A stretch of 64,000 bases of DNA. Source: Larsenimonas salina (GTDB taxonomy: Bacteria; Pseudomonadota; Gammaproteobacteria; Pseudomonadales; Halomonadaceae). The notes under the pieces are model-generated. The model saw nothing but the letters and a program-made list of their open reading frames with translations, was not told where the DNA came from and did not search any database. Where the stretch lies: positions 930,001-994,000 of the forward strand of contig NZ_JAMLJJ010000001.1 in the NCBI RefSeq assembly GCF_023736155.1, written 5' to 3'. Below are positions 46,760 through 55,013 of this stretch, piece by piece. Positions within the stretch are counted from its first letter, which is position 1; each line of letters opens with the position of its first letter. The position numbers were made by a program, and so were the translations under genes.

Positions 46760-46975
46760 TCAATACAGCCGTTCGAAACGCTTGCGCTCGCGCTGAACCT
46801 TCTTAGCGTGACGCTTGACTGCCGCAGCCGCCTTGCGCTTACGCTCGGCAGTGGGCTTTTCATAGTGTTCACGACGACGAACTTCGGAAAGAACACCCGC
46901 TTTTTCGCAAGAACGCTTGAAGCGACGAAGTGCAACGTCAAACGGCTCGTTATCACGTACTTTTACAGAAGGCAT
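46760..46975 (-). CDS. rpsU: 30S ribosomal protein S21
   Basis: 71 residues starting [20 protein letters not shown] and ending with the basic tail [20 protein letters not shown]-type segment. The length and sequence are standard for bS21. The ATG at 46975 is family-consistent; the longer frame to 47041 is rejected. It is the first gene of the macromolecular synthesis operon, with a strong promoter 118-146 bases upstream. Confidence 0.97.
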   Translation of the reverse strand: MPSVKVRDNEPFDVALRRFKRSCEKAGVLSEVRRREHYEKPTAERKRKAAAAVKRHAKKVQRERKRFERLY

Positions 46976-47092
46976 TAAGCGATCACCACCTTGTTGAGTA
47001 GATCGGTTATGAACGTGCTCAATGCCCCGAACCTGTTCCACACGAAGGCAGAAGGCACGGACAAATTAAGCACAGCTTACTTGAGGGTGCGG

Positions 47093-47121
47093 ATTATACT
47101 CATCGGACATGCGAAGTGCAA
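47093..47121 (-). promoter_or_regulatory. rpsU promoter
   Basis: Minus strand -35 TTGCAC at 47121-47116, a 17-base spacer, then -10 TATAAT at 47098-47093. This is a near-consensus sigma-70 promoter, placing the transcription start near 47086 with a leader of about 110 bases before rpsU. The tsaD promoter overlaps this span on the other strand. Confidence 0.78.
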
Positions 47122-47186
47122 TGTGCCTGACAGCCCATGAACAACCGATTACACTAGGCGGCCTTATTCGTTAATCAAGGTGTTCC

Positions 47187-48227
47187 ATGCGTGTATTGGG
47201 CATCGAAACGTCGTGCGATGAAACCGGCGTTGCGCTCTATGATACCGACCGCGGGCTTCTCTCCGATGCCCTGTACAGCCAGGTTGCCATGCACGCCGAC
47301 TTTGGCGGCGTGGTGCCTGAGCTCGCATCGCGCGATCACGTCCGAAAGCTGCTGCCGCTGATCGATACCGTTTTATGCGAGGCCGGCCTCACTCGATCTG
47401 AAATCGACGGCATCGCCTATACCGCAGGCCCCGGCCTGGTCGGAGCCCTGATGGTCGGCGCCTCGACCGCCCACGGCATGGCCCGGGCACTTGGCATACC
47501 GGCACTCGGCGTCCATCACATGGAAGGCCACCTGCTTGCCCCGATGCTTGAAGAGACCCCGCCCGAGTTTCCGTTCGTAGCGCTTCTGGTATCAGGCGGC
47601 CATACCCAGCTGATCAAGGTCGAGGGCATTGGCCAATACACCCTCTTGGGCGAATCGGTAGACGACGCCGCCGGCGAGGCCTTTGACAAGGTCGCCAAGA
47701 TGCTGTCGCTGCCCTACCCGGGCGGCCCATCAGTGTCAAAGCTTGCCGAATCCGGCACCGAAGGCCGCTTTCGCTTTCCAAGACCGATGACCGACCGACC
47801 CGGGCTCGATTTCAGCTTTTCAGGGCTCAAGACCCACACCCTGACCACACTGAAATCTCTCGAAACCCAAGACGCGCTCGATGGGCAGGCCAAAGCCGAT
47901 GTCGCTTGGGCGTTCGAGGACGCCGTGGTCAATACGCTTGCAATCAAGTGTCGGCGTGCATTGAAGGAAACAGGTTACACACGCCTGGTGGTTGCCGGCG
48001 GCGTCAGCGCCAATCGACGCCTTCGCCGCTACTTGAGCGACGTCATGACCAAACAGAACGCCCGCGTATTTTATCCGGATCTGCGATTTTGCACCGACAA
48101 CGGCGCCATGATTGCACTGGCCGGTGCGCTTCGCATGAAGGCGGGTGAGCGCGACCGCGCCACCATGTTTACCACGCCGCGCTGGCCACTGGCCGAGCTT
48201 CACCCTCCCGGCTTTCAAAAGGCCTGA
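47187..48227 (+). CDS. tsaD: tRNA N6-adenosine threonylcarbamoyltransferase TsaD
   Basis: 346 residues. ASKA/Gcp-fold marks are [18 protein letters not shown] (residues 2-19), [12 protein letters not shown] with the two metal-binding His, LVSGGHTQL and [16 protein letters not shown]. TsaD transfers threonylcarbamoyl from the AMP adduct to A37 of ANN-decoding tRNAs, with TsaB and TsaE. It is divergent from rpsU as in most gammaproteobacteria, and folB starts 5 bases after its stop. Confidence 0.97.
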   Translation: MRVLGIETSCDETGVALYDTDRGLLSDALYSQVAMHADFGGVVPELASRDHVRKLLPLIDTVLCEAGLTRSEIDGIAYTAGPGLVGALMVGASTAHGMARALGIPALGVHHMEGHLLAPMLEETPPEFPFVALLVSGGHTQLIKVEGIGQYTLLGESVDDAAGEAFDKVAKMLSLPYPGGPSVSKLAESGTEGRFRFPRPMTDRPGLDFSFSGLKTHTLTTLKSLETQDALDGQAKADVAWAFEDAVVNTLAIKCRRALKETGYTRLVVAGGVSANRRLRRYLSDVMTKQNARVFYPDLRFCTDNGAMIALAGALRMKAGERDRATMFTTPRWPLAELHPPGFQKA

Positions 48228-48232
48228 CCGCC

Positions 48233-48583
48233 ATGGACATCATTCGTATCGACCGTCTTGCCCTTGACACCGTAATCGGGGTCTATGACTGGGAAAAACG
48301 CATTCACCAGCGCCTGCTGCTGGATCTCGAACTCGGCTGGGACATTCGTCCGGCGGCCGAGACCGACGATCTTTCAAAAACGCTCAACTACGCCGCCGTC
48401 AGTGACCGACTGCTCGAGTTCGCAGACCGCGAGACGTTCGAGCTGATCGAAACCTTTGCCGAACGCGCTGCGGCGTTGATTCTCGCCGAGTTTCAGATTC
48501 CCTGGCTGCGCCTGAGCGTTCACAAGCCCGGCGCCGTTCCTCAGGCCCAGTCGGTCGGGGTCACCATCGAGCGACACGCGTAG
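48233..48583 (+). CDS. folB: Dihydroneopterin aldolase
   Basis: 116 residues, single-domain FolB. It starts DIIRIDRLALDTVIGVYDWE and keeps the catalytic Glu/Tyr/Lys environment (TLNYAAVSDRLLEF, FELIETFAERAA, and VHKPGAVPQAQSVGV with the Lys). It cleaves 7,8-dihydroneopterin to 6-hydroxymethyldihydropterin in folate synthesis. It sits 5 bases after tsaD and 7 before folK. Confidence 0.95.
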   Translation: MDIIRIDRLALDTVIGVYDWEKRIHQRLLLDLELGWDIRPAAETDDLSKTLNYAAVSDRLLEFADRETFELIETFAERAAALILAEFQIPWLRLSVHKPGAVPQAQSVGVTIERHA

Positions 48584-48590
48584 GCGCATC

Positions 48591-49124
48591 ATGCGGGAAG
48601 CGTTTTTAGGTCTTGGCAGCAACATCGATCCGGCCCATTCGATTTCGCTCGGGCTGGATGCGCTTGCCCAGACGTTCGGCGACATCACGCCCTCCCGGGT
48701 GTTCGAAAGTGCACCGGTTGGCATTCAAAGCGACAGCGTGTTTTACAACATGGTGGTCGCTGTCCGGACCGAGCTTGCCCCCGTCGCCCTGAACCAGCGA
48801 CTGAAAACCATCGAGCACGCCCTCGGACGTGACCCGAGCGCCCCGCGCCACGCACCACGAACGCTTGATATCGACCTCCTTACCCTCGGCACGCTCACTC
48901 GGGCCTTGGCACCGACGCTGCCGCGCCGCGACATTCTGGACTACGCGTTCGTACTGCGTCCGCTGGCCGAACTGCGACCGAACGAGCACCACCCGGCACT
49001 TGGGCAGAGCTATGGCGAGCTATGGCGCGGTTTCGCCGATAAGGCCGCCCAAACACTGACGCCGGTCGCCTTCACATGGCAGGACCAGCTCATCTCCTGG
49101 CCGGACCGCACACCCGCGCTATAG
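48591..49124 (+). CDS. folK: 2-amino-4-hydroxy-6-hydroxymethyldihydropteridine pyrophosphokinase
   Basis: 177 residues. FLGLGSNI at the start, [24 protein letters not shown] and the metal-binding [11 protein letters not shown] (DxD, about 88-96) are FolK hallmarks. It pyrophosphorylates the FolB product. The last six bases overlap the end of the convergent cca gene. Confidence 0.95.
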   Translation: MREAFLGLGSNIDPAHSISLGLDALAQTFGDITPSRVFESAPVGIQSDSVFYNMVVAVRTELAPVALNQRLKTIEHALGRDPSAPRHAPRTLDIDLLTLGTLTRALAPTLPRRDILDYAFVLRPLAELRPNEHHPALGQSYGELWRGFADKAAQTLTPVAFTWQDQLISWPDRTPAL

Positions 49125-50261
49125 CGCGCCGTCACACGCATCAAGCGCCCGGGCGATTGCGCGATGGCGAGCCGTCGCAAGCGCCTCTTTCATGGCCGCA
49201 CCGCGATACCCCTCGGCGCTCAGCGCTTTTGGCGAAACCGCCTCCGCCGCCTGGCGCGCCTTGCCAAGGCGCTCGACCAGCACGGACTCGGTGTCGGTGT
49301 CGGCCTCAAGCGCAAGCATCGAAAGTACGGCATCGGCCCGCTCGGGCTTTCGCCAGACATCGATGTCACTCAGCCAGCCAAGCACCGACGCCGCCGTCAG
49401 TGATGCCTCGCTTGAAAACGCGCGCGTGCGCTGAAACGCCGCTGCCAGTTGCGCGAACCGCTTTGGCACTTTCATGTGCGCCATCACGGCCGTCAGCGCA
49501 GGCAACTCGTGGTACTGCAAAAGCGCTGCCCAGCGAGCCTCGACAGAGGCGTGACGCGCCTGCCGCGCCATGCCCCGGCGAAGCGCCAAAACGTTCACCG
49601 AGGGCCCCATCAACTGAGGCAGCGCACCCAGTCGTGAGAGCAGATCGAAAAACGCCGGACACGCCGGCTCGCCAAGCGCTTTTTCAGTTTCCTGCCACAC
49701 CCGCTCACGTGCCAGCGCTTCAAGCTCCCCCGCGCCCACCATCGTTACCAAAAGCGCCCAGGTCGGCTCGGCCACCTGGAAACCAAGCGCATCGTAGCGG
49801 GCCTGAAACCGCGCCAGGCGCACGACGCGAAGCGGGTCTTCAATGAACGCCTGACTGACATGACGAAACAGCCGCTTACGGCAATCTTCCATGCCGCCGT
49901 AGGGGTCGATCAGCGTGCCATCGAGGGCTTGCGCCATGGCATTGATGGTCAAATCGCGCCGCGAGAGATCTTCTTCAAGCGTGACGGCGGTAGACGCATC
50001 GACCGTAAAGCCGCCATACCCGCGGCCGGATTTGCGCTCCGTTCGCGCCAGCGCATATTCCTCGTGCGTCGTCGGATGCAAAAAGACCGGAAAATCCTTG
50101 CCGACCGGCACGAAACCACGCGCCTGCATGGTCTCGGGGGTCGCGCCCACCACGACCCAGTCGCGGTCATACACCGGCCAGCCGAGCTGTGCATCGCGCA
50201 CCGCCCCCCCGACCAGATACACCTCGAGGCCGTCGATGGCCGGGTCAACAGGACGTGTCAT
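49119..50261 (-). CDS. cca: Multifunctional CCA-adding tRNA nucleotidyltransferase
   Basis: 380 residues, class II type. The head domain has [19 protein letters not shown] (catalytic DxD), [11 protein letters not shown] and a neck of helices. The enzyme adds or repairs the CCA end of tRNAs. E. coli Cca has a C-terminal HD domain (412 residues); this copy is shorter and I see no complete HD motif, so the phosphohydrolase activity is probably absent. The start overlaps the glpE stop by four bases (ATGA), and the end overlaps folK. Confidence 0.92.
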   Translation of the reverse strand: MTRPVDPAIDGLEVYLVGGAVRDAQLGWPVYDRDWVVVGATPETMQARGFVPVGKDFPVFLHPTTHEEYALARTERKSGRGYGGFTVDASTAVTLEEDLSRRDLTINAMAQALDGTLIDPYGGMEDCRKRLFRHVSQAFIEDPLRVVRLARFQARYDALGFQVAEPTWALLVTMVGAGELEALARERVWQETEKALGEPACPAFFDLLSRLGALPQLMGPSVNVLALRRGMARQARHASVEARWAALLQYHELPALTAVMAHMKVPKRFAQLAAAFQRTRAFSSEASLTAASVLGWLSDIDVWRKPERADAVLSMLALEADTDTESVLVERLGKARQAAEAVSPKALSAEGYRGAAMKEALATARHRAIARALDACDGAL

Positions 50262-50584
50262 GACGTGGTATCGACGTAGTCCAGATGCTCATAACGCCAC
50301 TGCTCGAAGCCACCATCCAGGCTGTAGACGTCTGAGAAGCCCTGACCAGCAAGCCAGGACGCTGCCTGCTGACTCGAATGGCCGTGATAGCACACCACCA
50401 CGACAGGCGTTTCCGGCGGAGCCTGATCGATGAAGGCACCGACCGTTGCGTTATCAAGATGCTGGCTGTGTGTAATGTGACCGCCGGCAAAGCTCAAAGG
50501 GTCACGAATGTCGACGACGGTCAGAGGCCGGTCGCTTTCGAGCCACTGCCTGAGCGTCGCAGGCGATAGATGTGCGAAAGACAT
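50258..50584 (-). CDS. glpE: Rhodanese-like thiosulfate sulfurtransferase
   Basis: 108 residues, the usual GlpE size. The rhodanese fold shows [20 protein letters not shown] and the active-site loop [13 protein letters not shown] with the catalytic Cys. It transfers sulfane sulfur from thiosulfate to cyanide or thiols in vitro; the cellular acceptor is unclear. It lies between apaH and cca and shares an ATGA overlap with cca. Confidence 0.92.
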   Translation of the reverse strand: MSFAHLSPATLRQWLESDRPLTVVDIRDPLSFAGGHITHSQHLDNATVGAFIDQAPPETPVVVVCYHGHSSQQAASWLAGQGFSDVYSLDGGFEQWRYEHLDYVDTTS

Positions 50585-50605
50585 GCACCCTCCTGGGGCG
50601 TGAAA

Positions 50606-51421
50606 TTATTGGCGGCTGGGCACCGAGGTCAGCGTCGCATCAGGCAACGTCAGTGCCGTCAGGGTGCCGCGCCAGACACAGCCGGTGTCCAGCGCCCAGC
50701 AGCGAATGGCGGACTCGGGCGTTCGACCTTCAAGCGCCGCCCAATGTCCGAAGGCGATCGGCAGATCTTCGACCGTACGCGGAAACTGGAACCAGGGCTT
50801 GAAGCCATCAGGCGCGCTCGAAAGACCCTCTTTTGCAGCAAAATCGAGTGTGCCGTCCTCATCGATGAAGCGCATGCGGGTCATGACGTTGACGATGGCG
50901 CGAATTCGTTCCATGCCGGTCAGCGTGTCCGTATAGCGCGCCGGCGTATTGCCATACATCTGGCTCAAAAACGCATCGACCTGATCGCCGCCAAGCACCG
51001 CCTCCACCTCACGCGCCAACCGCTCGGCCTCTGCCACCGACCACGACGGCAAAAGCCCGGCGTGCACCATGGCAACGCCGTACGCTCGATCGACGCGCAT
51101 CACCGGCTGGCGCCTGAGCCAGTCGATTAGCTCGGTGCGATCCGGCGCCTCAAGAATCGGCGCCAGCGTGTCGTTTTTCTTGAGCCGGCCATGGCCATGA
51201 GCCACGGCCAGCAAATGCAGGTCGTGATTGCCGAGGATGACCTTGATGCGATCGCGTCGCTGATAGACCGCTCGAAGGCACTCGAGCGAGCCCGGGCCCC
51301 GGTTGACGATATCGCCCGCCACCCAGAGTTCATCGTCGCTGTCGTCAAAGGCAAGCACCTCGAGCAGATCCTGAAACTCCTGATAACACCCCTGCAGGTC
51401 ACCTACGATATGCAGTGTCAT
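50606..51421 (-). CDS. apaH: Symmetrical diadenosine tetraphosphatase
   Basis: 271 residues. PPP-superfamily phosphatase marks are VGDLQGC (GDxxG-like), AGDIVNRGPGSLECLRA and LGNHDLHLLAVAHG, with a further His in VHAGLLPSW. ApaH cuts Ap4A into two ADP and removes Np4 caps from RNA. It lies 16 bases after apaG in the lptD-cca operon. Confidence 0.95.
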   Translation of the reverse strand: MTLHIVGDLQGCYQEFQDLLEVLAFDDSDDELWVAGDIVNRGPGSLECLRAVYQRRDRIKVILGNHDLHLLAVAHGHGRLKKNDTLAPILEAPDRTELIDWLRRQPVMRVDRAYGVAMVHAGLLPSWSVAEAERLAREVEAVLGGDQVDAFLSQMYGNTPARYTDTLTGMERIRAIVNVMTRMRFIDEDGTLDFAAKEGLSSAPDGFKPWFQFPRTVEDLPIAFGHWAALEGRTPESAIRCWALDTGCVWRGTLTALTLPDATLTSVPSRQ

Positions 51422-51436
51422 GAGTCTCTCCTGCCG

Positions 51437-51823
51437 TCAATGGACACGGTTCGGTGGCGCAAGCCGAAAGGGTGGGATCGGCACCAGAAACTCTCCCGAT
51501 TCCGGGTCGGCGAAGGTGTAATGCCCTTCCATCACACCAATATCGGTGTCGATGACGGCGCGGCTTTGGTAGCTGAAGTAGCCTCTGGCCGCAATGATCG
51601 GCATTTCACCGACCACCCCCTCCCCTTCGATTTCCTGCACTTCACCGCTGCCCTGCGTAATTTTCCAATACCTGCGCAAAAGCTGAACATCACGCTCACC
51701 GGTGTTGCGAATCTCGACGTCGTAACTAAAGACAAACTGCTGGGCGTTGGCATCGGATTCGGAGGCCACGAATTCGGCAGTCACCGAGACCTGGATGTCC
51801 GGCGTTTCAGGCGTGTCCGTCAT
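51437..51823 (-). CDS. apaG: ApaG/CorD-domain protein
   Basis: 128 residues from the ATG at 51823 (GAGGAG upstream); the frame is open to 51847 but without support. The ApaG domain is seen in VSVTAEFVASESDANAQQFV, IRNTGERDVQLLRRYW and ARGYFSYQSRAVIDTDIGVMEGHY. It is a small beta-sandwich of unclear activity found with apaH almost everywhere. It overlaps the rsmA stop by 17 bases. Confidence 0.95.
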   Translation of the reverse strand: MTDTPETPDIQVSVTAEFVASESDANAQQFVFSYDVEIRNTGERDVQLLRRYWKITQGSGEVQEIEGEGVVGEMPIIAARGYFSYQSRAVIDTDIGVMEGHYTFADPESGEFLVPIPPFRLAPPNRVH

Positions 51824-52625
51824 GAGCGGGCTCCTCTGGCAGCGCATTGGTCAACCGAATGTATTCATCAAGCGTCAAGGCCTCCGGCCGCTTGCCCGGG
51901 TCGATTTCAAGCGCCTCGATGGCCTCGCCCGCCATCAGCGGTTTCAAGTTGTTTCGAAGGGTCTTGCGGCGCTGGGAAAACGCCTGCTTGACCAGTCGAG
52001 CCAGCCGCTCGGGGTCGGTCGCCTCGAACGGCGACGTTTTATAGGGGCGCAGCCGAACGATGGCGGAATCCACCTTCGGGCGCGGCACAAATGCCTCTGG
52101 CGGCACATCGAACAAGTGATCCACCTGGCAATGATACTGGGCGAGAATCGAAAGCCTTCCCCACTGGCCGCCACCCGGACGCGCCGCCAACCGCTCGACC
52201 ACTTCCTTTTGCAACATGAAGTGCATGTCCTCAACCACCTCATGGACCTCGAGCAGCTTGAAGATCAGGGGCGTGGAAATGTTGTACGGCAGGTTACCCA
52301 CAACGCGCAGGCGCTCACCGGCCGCCAGCGCTCTGAAATCGAACGCCAGCGCATCGCCCTGATGAACGCGAAACTCGGGGTAGTTGAAAAACTGGGTCTT
52401 AAGCCCCGGGATCAGATCCCGGTCGAGCTCGATCACATCCAGCGCGTTGGCGCCGTTCAACAGCCCTTCGGTCAACGCCCCCTGGCCTGGTCCGATTTCC
52501 ACCAGCCGATCTCCGGCGACCGGATGAATTGAACGAACCAGCCGGTCGATGATGCCCGGGTCGCGCAGAAAGTTTTGCCCGAAGCGCTTACGCGCCCGGT
52601 GCGGCGTGGGTGCTTGATGCGTCAT
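51807..52625 (-). CDS. rsmA: 16S rRNA (adenine1518/1519-N6)-dimethyltransferase
   Basis: 272 residues. KRFGQNFLRDPGIIDRLV at the start, the SAM-binding LVEIGPGQGALTEGLL and the catalytic NLPYNISTPLIFKLL motif are diagnostic. RsmA dimethylates two adenosines of the 3' helix of 16S rRNA late in ribosome assembly (also called KsgA). Its start overlaps the pdxA stop by four bases. Confidence 0.96.
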   Translation of the reverse strand: MTHQAPTPHRARKRFGQNFLRDPGIIDRLVRSIHPVAGDRLVEIGPGQGALTEGLLNGANALDVIELDRDLIPGLKTQFFNYPEFRVHQGDALAFDFRALAAGERLRVVGNLPYNISTPLIFKLLEVHEVVEDMHFMLQKEVVERLAARPGGGQWGRLSILAQYHCQVDHLFDVPPEAFVPRPKVDSAIVRLRPYKTSPFEATDPERLARLVKQAFSQRRKTLRNNLKPLMAGEAIEALEIDPGKRPEALTLDEYIRLTNALPEEPAHDGHA

Positions 52626-53647
52626 AAAGAATGCGTACTTGATGTCGTGGCCGACCGCGCCATGGTGAGGGCCTGCTCGATGGCAACGTCCAGGCTGCCG
52701 CGCTCGGCGGCCCCGGTTCCAGCCAGATCGAGGGCAGTGCCATGGTCGACCGAAGTTCGAATGATGGGAAGACCCAATGTGATGTTGGCAGCGCGCCCGA
52801 AGCCGGCGTATTTGAGTACCGGTAGCCCCTGATCGTGGTACATGGCGACCATGGCGTCATGCACATCGAGATAGCGCGGCGTAAAGGCCGTATCCGCTGG
52901 CAAGGGGCCCGTGAGTTTCATGCCTCGGGCGCGCAGACGCTCGAGCGCCGGGGCGATAATGGTGCCGTCCTCATGCCCGAGATGGCCACCCTCACCGGCG
53001 TGAGGATTAAGCCCGCACACCCCGATGCGCGGCGACTCGATGCCGAAATACCGCGTCAAATCGGCCGCCACGATCTCAAGCGTCGCCGTGACTGCCTCGT
53101 CGGTGATCGCGTCGCTGACCGCTCGAAGTGGCAGATGCGTGGTCACCAGCGCCACTCTGAGCGCCTCGGTTGCAAGCATCATGACCACATCCGATACCCC
53201 GCAGGCGTCACGCAAATACTCGGTGTGGCCGGTAAAGCCGGTTTCACCTGAGTCGATGATTACGCCCTTGTGAAGCGGGGCAGTCACCATGGCGCACGCA
53301 CGCCCTTCACGGCAGGCCGTGATGGCGACATCGAGCGTCTCCAGCACGAAACGGGCATTGTCGGTATGCACCTGCCCTGGCGTAACCGGGCGCTCAAGCG
53401 CGACCGGCCAGACGAACAGAACGCCCGGAATCGGCGCCGGTACGGTGTCCGGCGTCACCAACTCCACCTCAAGGGTTCGCCCGAGCGCGACAGCGCGCGC
53501 TTCAAAAAGCCGTGGATCACCCACCGCCACCCATCGCGCGCCTTTGGCGGCTACGGCAGGGTCACAGGCCAGATCAACAATGAGATCCGGGCCGATACCG
53601 GCCGGCTCACCCGGAGTAATGACCAACGGCGCGAGTTCGGCCTTCAT
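52622..53647 (-). CDS. pdxA: 4-hydroxythreonine-4-phosphate dehydrogenase
   Basis: 341 residues from the ATG at 53647, which gives the family-typical short lead before VITPGEPAGIGPDL; a TTG at 53662 overlapping the surA stop (TTGA) is a possible alternative. Further marks are TAPLHKGVI, the metal-binding GLNPHAGEGGHLGHED and HDQGLPVLKYAGFGRAANIT. PdxA works in pyridoxal 5'-phosphate synthesis. Third in the lptD operon. Confidence 0.94.
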   Translation of the reverse strand: MKAELAPLVITPGEPAGIGPDLIVDLACDPAVAAKGARWVAVGDPRLFEARAVALGRTLEVELVTPDTVPAPIPGVLFVWPVALERPVTPGQVHTDNARFVLETLDVAITACREGRACAMVTAPLHKGVIIDSGETGFTGHTEYLRDACGVSDVVMMLATEALRVALVTTHLPLRAVSDAITDEAVTATLEIVAADLTRYFGIESPRIGVCGLNPHAGEGGHLGHEDGTIIAPALERLRARGMKLTGPLPADTAFTPRYLDVHDAMVAMYHDQGLPVLKYAGFGRAANITLGLPIIRTSVDHGTALDLAGTGAAERGSLDVAIEQALTMARSATTSSTHSL

Positions 53648-53658
53648 GGCGTCGCTGC

Positions 53659-54960
53659 TCAAGAGCCACCGTCATCGAGACGGTTGTCGACGTACGCCGA
53701 AGCCCGGATTTCCTGCTGCCAGCTCTCGAGCTCCTCGTTGACCTTGCGCGTGAAGAGCTTCTGACGAATCTGTTCGCGCTGAGCCTGCTCGGTGACGTCG
53801 CGCTGACGCCGCCCTTCAACTTCGATCACGTGATAGCCGAACCGGGATTTGACCGGCTCTGAAATCTGGCCCTGCGGCAGGGATTCAAGAGCCTTGGCAA
53901 ACGCCGGTACCATCTCGGAGGGTTCGCTCCAGCCGAGTTCGCCGCCGTTGAGCGCGGTGCCCTTATCATCGCTGTACTGCTTGGCTAGCGCATCGAAATC
54001 AGCGCCCTGCTTGAGCTCGTTATAGACGCGCTCGGCAAGCGCGCGAGCCTTGGCATCGCTGCGGTTCGGGTTCGGGCTGATCAGGATATGGCGCGCCTTC
54101 ACCTGTGAGATAAGCTTTTGCTGCCCACCCTTCTTGTCGACCAGCTCGACCAGATGGAAGCCGCTGGCGCTTCGAATCGGCTCGCTGATTTCACCCTTGC
54201 TCATGGCAGGCACAACGTCTGCAAAGATCGTCGGGAGTTCATTGCGTGGACGCCACCCGAGATCCCCGCCAGAAAGCGAGTCGTTTTGCTGGGCGAGTTT
54301 ACCGGCCATTTCCTCGAACGATTTGCCGCTGGCCTCAAGCTGCGTGCGGAGCTTTTCAGCCTGGGCACGCGCCTTGGCGACCTGGGCAGCAGAGGCATTT
54401 TCAGGCAGTGATACAAGAATATGGGCCAGATGGTACTGGGCCTTGTCGGCCGCGCCCAGGTGATCCAGATACTGTTCGACTTCGCGGTCCGACACCGACA
54501 CACGCCCGGCAACCTTCTGTCGCTGAACCTGCGAGATAATCATCTCGCGGCGCACCTGCTCACGGACGGAATCAAACGATACGCCCTGTTTGCCAAGTGC
54601 GGCCTGAAAGGCCTGTACCGACTCGAAGCCATTGCTCTTCGCGACCTGTCGCAGCGACTGGCTGAGCTGGTCGTCATCAACGCTTACATTGGCTCGCTTG
54701 GCCATCTGCAGCTGAATGTCTTCAAGGATCATGCGATCGAGCACTTCGCGCTTGAGTGTTTCCATCGGCGGCGGCGTAACGCCGCGCGAATCAAGCTGCT
54801 CGCGCACCTCCTGGAGACGACGGTTCAGGTCGCTTTGCATGATGGCGTCCTGATTGACCACCGCAACGATCCTATCGAGCGGCTGAGCGGCTGCGTGAGC
54901 CAGGGGGGACAGACCGATGACGGCCGCCAATCCCAGCGGGGCCAGTAGCGTTTTGCGCAT
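53659..54960 (-). CDS. surA: Periplasmic chaperone / peptidyl-prolyl isomerase SurA
   Basis: 433 residues from the ATG at 54960; the frame is open to 55014 but without support. A signal peptide (MRKTLLAPLGLAAVIGLS, cleaved after AHA) leads to the SurA N-terminal domain (LDRIVAVVNQDAIMQSDLNR). Two parvulin domains follow: one near 175-275 (YHLAHILVSLP, SGGDLGWRPRNELP) and one near 285-385 (KARHILISPNPNRSDAKA, LNGGELGWSEPSEMVPAF). It chaperones outer-membrane proteins, including the LptD encoded just upstream. Confidence 0.95.
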   Translation of the reverse strand: MRKTLLAPLGLAAVIGLSPLAHAAAQPLDRIVAVVNQDAIMQSDLNRRLQEVREQLDSRGVTPPPMETLKREVLDRMILEDIQLQMAKRANVSVDDDQLSQSLRQVAKSNGFESVQAFQAALGKQGVSFDSVREQVRREMIISQVQRQKVAGRVSVSDREVEQYLDHLGAADKAQYHLAHILVSLPENASAAQVAKARAQAEKLRTQLEASGKSFEEMAGKLAQQNDSLSGGDLGWRPRNELPTIFADVVPAMSKGEISEPIRSASGFHLVELVDKKGGQQKLISQVKARHILISPNPNRSDAKARALAERVYNELKQGADFDALAKQYSDDKGTALNGGELGWSEPSEMVPAFAKALESLPQGQISEPVKSRFGYHVIEVEGRRQRDVTEQAQREQIRQKLFTRKVNEELESWQQEIRASAYVDNRLDDGGS

Positions 54961-55013
54961 GATAAAGCTCTCTATATCCTGACATTCATCGGCGTAAGAC
55001 ACGCCTTGATGCA